64,000 nt of DNA from Branchiostoma belcheri (GCF_001625305.1 NW_017804098.1:1621538-1685537), one strand, 5' to 3'; positions 49,201 through 53,843 are shown, counted from the stretch's first letter. Program-made: numbers and translations. Notes: generated by a model from the sequence alone, not told the origin.

Positions 49201-52200
49201 AGCCAGCGTACCAGGAGGCAGCAGCAACGCTGAAGACATCCGACCCTGCCGCCAAACTTGCAGCAGTCGACGCCACGAAATACGCAGCTTTGGGGAAAAC
49301 ATATGGAGTCAGGGGTTACCCAACTATCAAGTACTTTAGGTAGGGTGTAGAAGCATTTTTATCCAATTTCTGTAGTGTTCAATACATTTACATGATTGTA
49401 TGGCTAGTGGTATTTTGTAACTGCCCTAGGCCTTCAGTATATCAGTCTAGCTTCTGTATCTGTTCAACTAGTATAACAACCTTAAGCCTAAAACATTGGC
49501 TTTGATGCCAGCTTTTGAGTTATGTTTACAAGAAACAAAAAACACTGTAATGTCCTTCATAATCATATGCATATGGCATTTGCTTACTCGTGCTAGCTAG
49601 TAAATATAGCCCTATTGTTTTTGGTAACGACAAGTTCTCTACAATATATGTAGTTCTCGGAAGGAAGAAATTCTTCTGAAATTGAATTTTTATTGAATGA
49701 AAGCAGTAACTGTTTTTTAAGTTAAACTTTTGTTTTTGTGTTGTTTAACAGGAACGGTGAGGACATACAGAAGTACCAGGGAGCCAGGGACGCCAACAGT
49801 CTGGTGCAGTTCATGAAAAGGTCAGCCAAACTGAGCTATTTTTCCCACATAAGGCCATGTTGATTTGATTATATGGATGACATCCTCCGGGAGCCCCAAA
49901 ACTGATGCGCGCGTGCAAATAAAAAAAAAGTTTTGCAAAAAAAAAATAGTTCTTTTCATTATGAAATATACGTGGTCATGAGGGTTGAGCAAATGGCACA
50001 GAGTATGGTTTGGCGAATAATCTAGTCTTCAAGTTCATTTCTGTACAATTTCGTCTTTTTTCGTTTGATGTTGGCATTCTACGACATTGGTATAGNNNNN
50101 NNNNNNNNNNNNNNNNNNNNNNNNNNATCAATTTTTTTTGTAACTTATGGTATATTTTTGCTCATTTTTGCAACTGTTTTGTACGATTTACAGTATGGTT
50201 GAAAACTTTTTTTTTTTTGGAAACGGCCAAAAATTCATGCGCGCGAATGTCATCCATATAATCAAATCAACATGGCCTAACCGGTAAACTGCCTTTAGAT
50301 AAAGCATACAAGTTTTATACAGTAAGTACAAGCTGTGTAAGGCCAGACTGTAGTAAGGTTTTGAACGACTCACACCAGGATGGACCCCAGCAATAGGCGC
50401 TTATCATTGTAGAGTGTACAATCCATCATCAAATGGTGCTCATTTTCAATCATGTTTGGACAAAATGGACAGAACCTTTGGTCATTTGGTATTTTCTTGT
50501 ATCGGCCCATTTCTATGTTTCATTTATGATACCTGATTCTTAATTTTGTGATCGCTTTTTGGATATTTAAACATGTAACTACCAACACAGATGAACTTTC
50601 ATGACACATGTTGATTGTTGTTTCCCCCCAGCCCTCCCACAGCAGCAGCACCAGAGTGGATAGAACACCCCGGTGCTGTCGTCACTCCCATCAAAAACAT
50701 CCCTGCCTTCGACAAGTTTGTACAGAGCCACGTAAGTACACAACTCTTCTTATACATTGTAGGTTGACCTCTCTATCTCCCTATCTATATCTGTCATTTT
50801 TTACACGTATGTTAAACATCTTGTGTTGTTTTCATTTTATTACCTTTTAAATCCATCCAGGGTTGCCAGAAAAACAGACATGACTTGTTGAATTCTATAT
50901 GGAAAATACTGTAGATAACTGAAACTGTATATGTCGATGAAGGCTAGATATCTGAGAAGATGTTTATTTATGAAATACAAAATTAGTCAAGCTACTGAAA
51001 TACCACTATCTTTTGTCAGTGACTGAGAATGTGTCTGAAAACAAATTTAACCTACCTGTATATATAAAAGAGTATCTGAAACTTAATTTGTGTATATTTT
51101 ACAGTTTTTTACACTGTATTATGATTTACTTCTCAAGTTATCAGAAGAAGTAGACTTTATGTATTTCTCCAATCACCGGATGTTTCCTAGTTATGCTTGA
51201 ACTTGAGGTATTTATTTATTTCCTAGGAGCACACCCTGATCCTTTTCTACAAGAAAGAGCTGCAGAAGTACAAAGAAGCGAAGGGACCTTTCCAGAAAAC
51301 AGCTACTGCCTTTCAAGATGACAACAACAAGCAGTTTGCTGTAGTTGACTGTGAAGCAGCTACAGGTGGGTATTACAGAACATTTGATGTTGTCCTTATC
51401 CCTCAAGGTGCTTTTTGTGAAAAGGAAGGAAAGGAAAGGTCTCCCGTGCCCGTATGCCGAGCGTGGGGTGGTGCCCATCTCCATTTCTGTAGGGCGACAC
51501 ACAGTTGTGCAATGCATGATACAGCAGGGGGCTAGTCCGCTGGTAGTGCTGTGTGTTTGACACCCTTTCTCGTATGTGCTGAGTGCTAAGCAGAGAGAGA
51601 AGTGTGTACCATTTTTAAAGTCTTTGGTATGACCCCGGCCGGGGTTTGAACTCATGACCTCCCGGTTACACTCTACCAATTGAGCTATTGCACTGCTACC
51701 TATTGAGCTATTGCACTGCTTTTTGTGACATTTTCTTTAAACCAACTCCGTATCTAAAGGCCAATATGAGCGACCACGGCCAGTGAGTGCTAGGCAAATA
51801 GCAGGTAACAGTTGGCTGATTTGCCTATATAATAAATGCCGCAGAAGGCCATCATGTGCCAGCTTGTCGTAAAAGTCGCTATGTATCGCAAATTCACAAT
51901 CGTATATTAAACCAACTTTGTATTCCTGTGGTTTAGCAGCTTTTTTGGGGCTGGAATGTTTTTTATTTGCCCGCATGCACTAGCTTGAGAGGATGTGATC
52001 CATAAAATTAAGTCAGTGTGGCCTAAACAACATTTGTGTTTTTTCAGACCTGTGTTTGCGTGTTGGCATCATCCCAGAGTCCCTTCCAACCATCAAATTC
52101 TACGTCAGCGGCAAGTTCTCCACAAACTACAAAGATCCGGTCACGAACGCAGACCTCTACAACTTCATGAACACAGCCAGTACCATACCAAAAACAGACG

Positions 52201-52217
52201 CCAGGGAAGAGTTATAA
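9376..52217 (+). CDS. PDIA5-like: Giant PDIA5-like protein with ten CGHC thioredoxin domains
   Basis: ER protein disulfide isomerase. Exons: 9376-9417, 29576-29705, 30379-30466, 30922-30993, 31126-31171, 31732-31824, 32369-32429, 32769-32836, 33165-33256, 33603-33671, 33957-34093, 34528-34595, 35124-35284, 35598-35737, 36350-36420, 36731-36859, 37331-37517, 37903-37970, 38374-38455, 38959-38971, 39104-39172, 39542-39681, 40187-40349, 40757-40825, 40997-41133, 41517-41679, 42068-42151, 42403-42511, 42911-43079, 43549-43711, 44565-44633, 45296-45435, 46018-46180, 46489-46557, 46920-47080, 47415-47577, 47914-47982, 48275-48414, 49177-49339, 49752-49820, 50632-50731, 51227-51365, 52048-52217. They total 4,698 nt: 1,565 aa plus TAA, with GT/AG at every junction and no frame break. 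Signal peptide, inactive Trx-like domain, ten APWCGHC domains (cysteine pairs starting at residues 179, 301, 424, 553, 677, 800, 975, 1099, 1230, 1354), an inactive Trx-like domain, then REEL. Human PDIA5 has one inactive plus three active domains; its N-terminal domain, PWEEDP-type linker and order of domain types are all matched here. Confidence 0.93.
10388..12178 (+). CDS. LINE reverse transcriptase (5'-truncated ORF2, CR1/jockey type)
   Basis: Non-LTR retrotransposon reverse transcriptase. The frame is open from 10388, with KKFWSFLKSLK at 10457 and onward, then GPDHVHACVLKEL, YRPISLT, the palm motif DFAKAFDKVPH, SGVPQGTVLGPILFL and the catalytic FADD (11366-11377), followed by the thumb and a C-terminal RRAARFVCSDY region. 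The order and motifs fit the CR1/jockey group. The upstream AP-type endonuclease is missing, so the copy is 5'-truncated, the usual result of target-primed insertion. No frameshift or stop breaks the 590 or so codons, so the copy is young. It lies in sense orientation in intron 1 of the PDIA5-like gene and is not part of that protein. Confidence 0.92.
   Translation, partial: SVELYTDTTDSNQSKSPSCKQVNKKFWSFLKSLKSERAGVSHLKNEGRLISDGKAKANILNQQFQSVFTTEPLEGPLPNMGPSPHPLMPEINIVTNGITTLLENLNPHKACGPDHVHACVLKELSSTLSPFLQVIFQKSLDTGAVPEAWKEANIAPIYKKGNRLDPANYRPISLTCICSKIMEHIIASSMMSHFDTNNILYDLQHGFRHGRSCETQLLSLIDDLAHNRENGTQTDLIIMDFAKAFDKVPHLRLIHKLQFYGITGKALVWIQNFLQGRSQTVVLDGERSDPVPVTSGVPQGTVLGPILFLAYINDLPKYAAHAKVRLFADDCILQMSIKEEDDCKRLQHDIDSICSWEKEWLMAFNPSKCEVMTVPSSRNPITFPYSLHDHVLTKVSTTKYLGVSISSNLTWGRHVDLVTAKANRTLGMLRRCLRISSNAAKERAYMALVRPSLEYGCSVWDPHTKDQVSRVEMVQRRAARFVCSDYRRTSSVSSMLQNLGWQSLEVRRKIARQVMLYKIIHNAVSVPHSTRIVPVARCSRRINHTQTLQAIASRTNFYRLSFFPRTIREWNELEPGAAEAGSLAQFKSELARTLLH
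10388..12412 (+). mobile_element. 5'-truncated CR1-like LINE insertion
   Basis: The reverse transcriptase frame is followed by a 3' untranslated part of about 210 bp and a terminal GATGAT/GAGAT microsatellite (12388-12412), as CR1/L2-type elements end in short repeats rather than poly(A). The 5' limit is uncertain (10388-10440). Confidence 0.85.
12735..12975. repeat. Dispersed repeat, copy 1
   Basis: Contains TTCACGGT, CAGGTGCAGAAAAAAGAAAG, ATTATTTGTTAACTGT and GTGAAAACAGTGAAC blocks that recur in the same order and orientation at 59690-59850. A dispersed element of unknown class. Confidence 0.6.
12976..13807. other. Intron 1 sequence, nothing recognised
   Basis: AT-rich intronic sequence between repeats. 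I see no exon, RNA gene or clear transposon end here. Confidence 0.4.
13808..14180. mobile_element. Non-autonomous element with CAGGGCTC tips (hAT-like)
   Basis: Begins CAGGGCTCAAAATACA and ends with the imperfect inverse (GTATTTCCAACCCTG). Internally it has inverted TGCACCCA / GGGTGCAC blocks. A related copy in reverse order is at 35338-35580 and another element with the same tips at 53503-53843. CAGGG tips suggest hAT, but I found no clear 8-bp target duplication. Confidence 0.6.
14549..14992. mobile_element. TIR element with GTTGTGTTTCCTGTTTC ends
   Basis: The ends are inverted copies of about 40 bp (TTAGGCCTAGGAAAATAAAT then TGTTGTGTTTCCTGTTTC at left; GAAACAGGAAACACAACA and CCTTGGCCTTA at right). 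No open frame of note inside. A fragment of the same end occurs at about 14435-14470. Non-autonomous DNA transposon of unknown superfamily. Confidence 0.75.
15384..15884. mobile_element. Cluster of TAGCCT-family MITE remnants
   Basis: Two left tips TAGCCTCTACCAGGCTTC (15384, 15465), degenerate fold-back arms (GGAGAGATAACATGCC and its inverse near 15590) and a right tip GCCTGGTAGAGGCTA ending at 15884. These are the same family as the element at 5087-5291. No matching target duplication; probably nested or partly deleted copies. Confidence 0.75.
16008..16400. repeat. GGACTAGTCC palindrome array, left end
   Basis: Many copies of the 10-bp perfect palindrome GGACTAGTCC and near variants (GGACCGGTCC, GGACTGGTCC) at irregular spacing. 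It lies inside the left end of the 11.9-kb element and grades into GC-rich GGGCAGGGCGGGAC spacers. Confidence 0.93.
16401..18267. other. Interior of the 11.9-kb element, no gene recognised
   Basis: Contains open frames up to 141 codons (minus strand, 17262-16837), but with no recognisable domain, no splice context and no support beyond length. It includes a CArG-like CCATATAAGG at about 17260, likely chance. I do not call a gene. Confidence 0.4.
19994..20185. mobile_element. Fold-back element of the CTCTCCAAGCAGAGG family
   Basis: Arms ACTCTCCAAGCAGAGGTTGG and AACAAGCTGAAGCCCAGG...TGCTTGGA face each other around TTTTTAGACG / CCTAAAAACAC inverted blocks. A single-arm relative lies at 18268-18365. 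The best-preserved copy is at 56808-56989. Confidence 0.7.
20385..20515. mobile_element. Second fold-back copy of the same family
   Basis: TTTTGGCTTATTTTTGGCGT at left mirrors ACACGCCAAAAATACACC at right, with CTTTTTATCGGGG and ACGCCAACCCAACGG between. Diverged copy next to another of the family. Confidence 0.6.
20526..20738. mobile_element. Third fold-back copy of the same family
   Basis: TACTCTCC...AAGCAGAGGTTTTGGG at left and CCAAACCTCTGCTGGCTTGG...GGAGAGTA at right, with TGCACTGGAATATTTTTCAC and ATTCCAGTGCAAAAAAAG as facing inner blocks. The three neighbouring copies and one at 26128 suggest this family accumulated inside the large element. Confidence 0.75.
21087..21654. repeat. 147-bp satellite with telomere-like insert
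   Basis: Four monomers with an exact 147-bp spacing (the CCGTTTGCAGTTCT block at 21124, 21271, 21418 and 21565). Each monomer carries CCCTAACCCTAACC (two and a bit units of the TTAGGG telomere repeat, reverse strand) next to a GGGGACGTCGCGG segment. Monomers are over 90% alike by eye. Confidence 0.95.
21880..22545. repeat. Diverged direct duplication, offset about 366 bp
   Basis: The block starting GTGATTTCATTAGTTTATAA at 21883 recurs at about 22249; both contain CACAAGCGCTGACAA, ACAGACGTTT and a later AGTGTATTAGAAAGA. Function unknown. Confidence 0.75.
23040..23240. repeat. 66-68-bp tandem repeat, 3 copies
   Basis: TCTGAAGTTCTCCGAAGTTA recurs at about 23070, 23138 and 23204, together with CACTGGCAGGGTAGGG. 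It leads straight into the 51-bp minisatellite. Confidence 0.9.
23265..24060. repeat. 51-bp minisatellite, about 15 copies
   Basis: Unit TACCGCCTCCCGGGCGACTG followed by TCAAAAGTTAGGTCTAACTT and CGGACAATTTC; 51 bp is 17 codons, so both strands stay open for up to 188 and 135 codons. Two units are shortened (near 23608 and 24010). There are no distinct spacers, so it is not a CRISPR array, and no start or splice context makes it a gene. Confidence 0.95.
25106..25212. repeat. (GT)n microsatellite
   Basis: About 100 bp of nearly pure TG dinucleotides with few interruptions, within intron 1 and within the large element. Confidence 0.98.
25213..27481. other. Right interior of the large element, no gene called
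   Basis: Contains a CTCTCCAAGCAGAAG tip at about 26128 and a 61-codon frame at 26943-27128 whose ATG sits in CAAAATGGCC. That frame has no known domain and I do not call it a gene; it could be an exon caught in the element. Confidence 0.35.
27485..27665. repeat. GGACTAGTCC palindrome array, right end
   Basis: Inverted counterpart of the left array: repeated GGACTAGTCC and relatives, ending in CGGACTAGTCCGGACTAGTC just before the right terminal repeat. Confidence 0.92.
28357..29040. repeat. 80-bp direct duplication flanking 540 bp
   Basis: The segment with GAAATTGAGTCTGAC, GGAACAATGAGTCCCTCAGA and CGGCACTTCTCA occurs at 28357-28430 and again at 28970-29040, with few differences. Function unknown. 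Confidence 0.85.
29138..29485. repeat. 64-bp tandem array just before PDIA5-like exon 2
   Basis: Six copies (spacings 59, 64, 65, 64, 64) of GGGCTAAGTCAAGTGTGTTA plus TAGCCTGTACCAGGCTTCA. It is open for 129 codons by chance. The array ends about 90 bp before exon 2. Confidence 0.93.
29576..31824 (+). CDS. PDIA5-like: PDIA5-like inactive N-terminal thioredoxin-like domain (exons 2-6)
   Basis: Five exons (130, 88, 72, 46, 93 nt) code residues 15-157: the end of the signal peptide, then a thioredoxin-like fold with no CxxC. Matches to the PDIA5 N-terminal domain include KKILRTRTNVLSLFAKSE, the TLVFVDC strand and KKLCKKVK-like spacing, and then the linker PWEEDPTAKDVIHVDSDK, close to the PDIA5 linker. 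In PDIA5 this non-catalytic domain is thought to bind partner proteins. Splice phases are 1, 2, 2, 0 and 0. Confidence 0.9.
32369..33671 (+). CDS. PDIA5-like: PDIA5-like active domain a1 (exons 7-10)
   Basis: Exons of 61, 68, 92 and 69 nt. APW/CGHCKRLKPDY holds the active site (C179, C182); the tryptophan codon is split by the intron (T/GG), as in every later domain. The TLAGMDVDKP strand and TGFPTILYF cis-proline loop resemble human PDIA5 domain 1 (LAGMNV, RGFPT), where the active site is CSMC rather than CGHC. An intron between the helix and strand beta3 is present. Confidence 0.93.
33957..35284 (+). CDS. PDIA5-like: PDIA5-like active domain a2 (exons 11-13)
   Basis: Exons of 137, 68 and 161 nt. 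It starts with a proline-rich linker (PQPPVEKAPEPEW), then a TDETFDTYIEEH helix, APW/CGHCKKMKPEY (C301, C304), GILAAVDATKS and KGYPTVKYFKDG. It resembles human PDIA5 domain 2 (LAAVDAT, FPTLKYFKNG). The intron after YFK found elsewhere is absent here. Confidence 0.93.
35338..35580. mobile_element. Reverse partial copy of the CAGGGCTC/TGCACCC element
   Basis: Begins GGGCTCGAAATACTGGGTGC and reads as the reverse complement of 13860-14160, with matching ATGTGCACCTTA, GGAGCTGTGCACCCA, GATATTCTTGGCATC and ATGTTTTGTTTTATATGGTG blocks. It stops about 20 bp before PDIA5-like exon 14. Confidence 0.8.
35598..37366 (+). CDS. PDIA5-like: PDIA5-like active domain a3 (exons 14-17 start)
   Basis: Exons of 140, 71 and 129 nt plus the first 36 nt or so of exon 17. 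The linker is PQEPPPPPPEQPW; active site APW/CGHCKKAKPEF (C424, C427). The strand VDCTTQQGVC carries an extra cysteine pair and the tail reads YFNYGKNPKDYEGGRE, like the third domain of human PDIA5 (VDC...DLC, YYHYGKF). So a1-a3 line up one to one with human domains 1-3. Confidence 0.92.
35744..35782. repeat. (CAAA)n microsatellite
   Basis: Short run of ACAAACAAACAA units in the intron after exon 14. Confidence 0.95.
35869..36206. mobile_element. 338-bp MITE with about 115-bp, almost identical TIRs
   Basis: Left arm 35869-35983 (AGGGTATAGGATTTTCTTC to CTCGCCGCTATTT) is repeated inverted at 36090-36206 with no differences that I can see; the centre is about 105 bp. No clear target duplication. 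Identical arms suggest a recent insertion; it lies in the intron between exons 14 and 15. Confidence 0.88.
37331..39172 (+). CDS. PDIA5-like: PDIA5-like active domain a4 (exons 17-21)
   Basis: Exons of 187, 68, 82, 13 and 69 nt. The linker is PLNPTPPTPPPKDPAEEW; active site APW/CGHCKAMKPDY (C553, C556); then GVLAAVDATVDRV and TGFPT/LKHFK. Exon 20 is a 13-nt microexon coding part of LKHFK. 68+82+13 equals the 163 nt seen as one exon in later domains, so a4 keeps introns that the others lost, plus one extra. Confidence 0.9.
38085..38370 (-). mobile_element. tRNA-derived SINE with two tRNA-like heads
   Basis: On the minus strand there are two A/B box pairs: TGGTCTGGTGGTTAGGA with GGGTTCGAATCC, and TGGCCTGGTGGTAAAAG with GGGTTCAAATCC, followed by a GTCCTTGGGAAAGGCACTTT body. 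It ends directly at the exon 19 acceptor region. Relatives lie at 40440-40590 and 45545-45730. Confidence 0.75.
38457..38672. repeat. 14-bp tandem repeat at the exon 19 donor
   Basis: About 15 copies of CTCTGACATCTCAC, with CCC variants, starting only a few bases after the exon 19 splice donor. Confidence 0.95.
39542..40825 (+). CDS. PDIA5-like: PDIA5-like active domain a5 (exons 22-24)
   Basis: Exons of 140, 163 and 69 nt, the standard unit (372 nt, 124 aa, phase 2 at both ends). Linker PQKAPPPPPPEPEW; VNHLTDETFNSFIQEHSSV; APW/CGHCKKMKPAY (C677, C680); KLAAVDATKYSSLGTKYEV; RGYPTIKYFK. The first exon is followed by tandem copies of its own 3' end and splice donor. Confidence 0.93.
39645..39851. 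repeat. 42-bp tandem copies of exon 22 end and splice donor
   Basis: Five copies of ACACAGCTCTGTACTGGTCA plus TGTTCTACGCTCCATGTAAG: the last 32 coding bases of exon 22 together with its GTAAGT donor. The final copy is variant (GCACCTTGTGAGT). Only the first donor keeps the frame; using a later one reads TGTAAGTAA, a stop. Confidence 0.95.
40440..40600 (-). mobile_element. SINE fragment (tRNA-like)
   Basis: Reverse strand shows GGGTTCAAATCC-like B box and GTCCTTGGGGAAGGTACTTT body, as in the 38085-38370 copy. Truncated. Confidence 0.65.
40997..42151 (+). CDS. PDIA5-like: PDIA5-like active domain a6 (exons 25-27)
   Basis: Exons of 137, 163 and 84 nt. Linker PKETKPPPPEKEW; APW/CGHCKRAKPEY (C800, C803); VDCTKHSEVCQTHDVKGYPT with an extra cysteine pair as in a3. 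The last exon is 15 nt longer than the standard and leads into a charged linker exon. Confidence 0.93.
41690..41835 (-). mobile_element. LINE 3'-end fragment, reverse
   Basis: Reverse complement of the 45830-46000 segment: TGTAACACACCAGCTTC, GGTATAACCG and CTGTATC tail blocks recur. It starts about 10 bp after the exon 26 donor. Confidence 0.7.
42403..42511 (+). CDS. PDIA5-like: PDIA5-like exon 28, Lys/Glu-rich linker
   Basis: 109 nt coding almost only K, E, P and Q (KEEAKPEEQKKEEPTQQQ type), continued in the first third of exon 29 (EKPAEEQKERPKREAP). It stretches the spacing between active sites a6 and a7 to 175 residues against about 123 elsewhere. Probably an extended, flexible or single-helix spacer dividing the protein into two halves. 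Confidence 0.88.
42911..44633 (+). CDS. PDIA5-like: PDIA5-like active domain a7 (exons 29-31)
   Basis: Exons of 169, 163 and 69 nt. After the charged linker: VNFLTAESFDQFVADHNSV, APW/CGHCKRMKPAF (C975, C978), KLAALDATQFRDVGTKYEV and RGYPTILYFK. Its second intron is filled by a 45-48-bp minisatellite. Confidence 0.93.
43785..44527. repeat. 45-48-bp minisatellite, about 16 copies
   Basis: Units of TGTCCTTGGTGCTGAATTCA plus CTATCCATGATACAGACAAC with AACATGCC or ACACACC variants. It fills the intron between exons 30 and 31 and opens long chance frames on both strands (up to 239 codons). Confidence 0.95.
45296..46557 (+). CDS. PDIA5-like: PDIA5-like active domain a8 (exons 32-34)
   Basis: Exons of 140, 163 and 69 nt. 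Linker PQAPPPPPPPEAEW; INHLTDQTFDNFVYRHSSV; APW/CGHCKRMKPAY (C1099, C1102); KLAAVDATKYKELGQKYGV; RGYPTLKYFK; then NGQVASDYNKGRSKDDIVAF. Confidence 0.93.
45545..45730 (+). mobile_element. SINE copy (tRNA-like), plus strand
   Basis: TGGATAGACTAGTGAACATGAGACC and GGGCTCAATTCC boxes followed by a CTTTGGGAAAGGCACTTT body and CCTCACTCCATCC, the same family as 38085-38370 in the opposite direction. Confidence 0.65.
45770..46005 (+). mobile_element. LINE 3' end fragment with CTATACAGATACAG tail
   Basis: TTCCTAGAACTATCGCAGGG and GGAACTCGCTGTCACCAAGT resemble the C-terminal coding end of an RT element (WNxLP-type), then an untranslated part and a CTATACAGATACAGAT tail that ends about 15 bp before the exon 33 acceptor. 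Confidence 0.7.
46920..47982 (+). CDS. PDIA5-like: PDIA5-like active domain a9 (exons 35-37)
   Basis: Exons of 161, 163 and 69 nt. The linker is charged (PKAEEPKEEKPAAAEG) rather than polyproline. VHHLTADNFNSFMQQHHSV; APW/CGHCKKMKPAY (C1230, C1233); KLAAVDATQYGDLAKNYEV; RGYPTLKYFQ. Confidence 0.93.
48275..49820 (+). CDS. PDIA5-like: PDIA5-like active domain a10 (exons 38-40)
   Basis: Exons of 140, 163 and 69 nt. Linker PQAPPPPPPEPEW; VNHLTDETFNSFVQQHSSV; APW/CGHCKRMKPAY (C1354, C1357); KLAAVDATKYAALGKTYGV; RGYPTIKYFR. The first exon is nearly identical to that of a5 and shares its donor minisatellite, pointing to a recent duplication or gene conversion. Confidence 0.93.
48378..48668. repeat. 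42-bp tandem copies of exon 38 end and splice donor
   Basis: Seven copies of the same 42-bp unit as at 39645-39851, again ending in the variant GCACCTTGTGAGTCTTTATG. The two arrays flank equivalent exons of domains a5 and a10. Confidence 0.95.
48715..48835. repeat. (ACT)n microsatellite
   Basis: Interrupted ACT/TAC trinucleotide run in the intron after exon 38. Confidence 0.95.
49853..50277. mobile_element. Harbinger-like MITE with TAA target duplication
   Basis: Inverted ends GGCCATGTTGATTTGATTAT (left) and the exact inverse at right, with arms of about 60 bp including ATGGATGACAT and TGCGCGCG. Flanked by TAA on both sides (49850-49852, 50278-50280). A 3-bp TAA duplication fits PIF/Harbinger. 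The centre contains the assembly gap. It begins about 30 bp after the exon 40 donor. Confidence 0.85.
50096..50126. other. Assembly gap (31 N)
   Basis: A run of 31 N lies in the loop of the fold-back element; its true length is unknown. No coding sequence is affected. Confidence 0.99.
50632..52217 (+). CDS. PDIA5-like: PDIA5-like inactive C-terminal thioredoxin-like domain and REEL (exons 41-43)
   Basis: Exons of 100, 139 and 170 nt. TLILFYKKELQKYKEA lies where APWCGHC would be, so both active cysteines are lost. VVDCEAATDLC keeps the extra cysteine pair of a3/a6 type, and PESLPTIKFYVSGKF keeps the cis-proline loop. The protein ends REEL followed by TAA, a KDEL-type ER retrieval signal (human PDIA5 ends in a similar EEL form). 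The different exon sizes show it is not one of the recent 140/163/69 units. Confidence 0.92.
51385..51725 (-). mobile_element. tRNA-derived SINE
   Basis: On the minus strand TAGCTCAATTGGTAGAG (A box) and GAGTTCAAACCCCGG (B box) are spaced as in a tRNA; a body with GGTGGTGCCCATCTCC follows. A stretch of the head is duplicated at the end (TTGAGCTATTGCACTGCT twice). A body fragment recurs at about 54120-54200. Confidence 0.85.
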
Positions 52218-53502
52218 CAGTAGCTAACTCCATAGGTGGGAGAATAAGCTAGATCACAGTTTGAATTGTGCATGCATGCGTGCGTGTGTGCGTGTGTGTG
52301 TGTATGTGTGTGATCAAAATTGAAGCCTCCTAACTTGTTAACAGTCTTTGTTAAAACAGTTTCAGTTTAGTTTAGTTTATTCATAAAAAAAACCAGTCTC
52401 GCAGCCTGTACAAAAACATGCTGAATAACACTGATTTTTTACAGCTTCTTGTCTGGCAAATACAAATTAACATTGTAATACATACTATACAAACACACAA
52501 ACAAAAACATTACAAAAAGCCTCACATGGGCACTAAAGTCAAGACCAGAGAGTCCTCAGAGTCTTACTGCGAAGACTTGTTGTACAGGCTTGAAAGCTGT
52601 ACAAGTTTATCTTCATTCAAGTTGCAACAGTAATTCACAGTGGAGCACCAGGCAGCAAAAGTTCATCTGTGCTGGTAGAAGTCATTATGAAACAAGTTTG
52701 AACTGTACTGCATATTGAACTGTATATTCCAACTCAAGAAATCGAAAATTTTTGCCTGTACACCTCTAGTTTTTGTCAAGGAATGAGCAGTCCATTGCTT
52801 CTGTTTTCTTGTCTATTCCACACTTTATATAATTATCCAGAAATGTTTTGTTTATTTCTCAGAGGCCTTCAACTTCACATATTGCACACATGTACAGTGC
52901 ATCACACTACGCATGCACAGTCCAAACTGTGAACTAGCTCTTTGTAGGCAGCAAAATGCTCTTCAGCAAACTCAGAGTGTAACAGTTTTGGGTCGGCAAG
53001 TCATTTGAAGGGAAAATTCTTTTTAACAAACTTAAGGTTTTTCTCACAAGTTGTTCTTACAACTTGTCATGATCATCTGCCTTTTTTAGAGCGTAAAGAC
53101 CACATGACAAGAAACAATCAGCTACATGCAGCGTACAAGTTACCAAATGTTGGCAGGGGAAAAATATGCTTGTGTGAAAATTAAAGAGCTTTACCTTCAA
53201 ATGTCTAGGAATTAACTTGAATGTGTTAAACAGATAATTATGGAATGCAGGTTGACTTTTGTTGCACATGTGATACAAAGTTGGGCTGTAGTATTGGGTA
53301 GTGTATATGTACATGTATGTACAACGTAGGTACAGTAACACCAATATTTGAATAGATAATAAGATAAACATTATAAATCTATTTACAAGGTACCAAATGG
53401 CTGTTAGTTTTTGAGCTTGATAATGAAAATCTTTGAGTTTGAAAATCGTTGCAATATGCTAAGTTGGCTGGGAAAACGGAAATGAATCACTGGCAAACTT
53501 TG
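52218..53502. other. 3' flank of the PDIA5-like gene
   Basis: Probable 3' untranslated region with a (GT)n tract at about 52270-52312. I cannot fix the poly(A) site; candidate AATAAA signals occur further on (about 54493 and 56690). No coding exon is seen. Confidence 0.5.
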
Positions 53503-53843
53503 CAGGGCTCAAAATACTTTCATCTGCATACCTGTACCTGGCAAGTTTTCCTGCTCATATTCTTTACCTTATAGTCCATTAAAAACACTTCAAAAATGTT
53601 TCTGTTGGTACCATTTTTGATCTTGTTATCTTCTGTATTCAAAGATGTTGCTGTGAACAATTCAAAATAATTTGGGCCACAACTGGCCAAATTTCCCCCT
53701 AGCTTCGTATGCTGGTGTGATTATGAACCAGTGCAGATTACATGTACATTAATATATACATAAAAATTATGTAGACAAAGAAAATTTCTGCCTATAGTTC
53801 CATTCTTACCTGCATAAGCAGCTAGACAGTATTTTGAGCCCTG
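53503..53843. mobile_element. TIR element with CAGGGCTCAAAATAC tips
   Basis: Left CAGGGCTCAAAATAC and right GTATTTTGAGCCCTG are exact inverses; inner blocks also mirror (CTGCATACCTG / CCTGCATAAGCAG). Same tips as the 13808 element. No clear target duplication, though CTTTG lies on both sides. Confidence 0.8.

Noticed and set aside
51640-51700. A true tRNA gene
   Set aside because: A and B boxes are present but the arms do not pair well and the head continues into a SINE body with duplicated ends.
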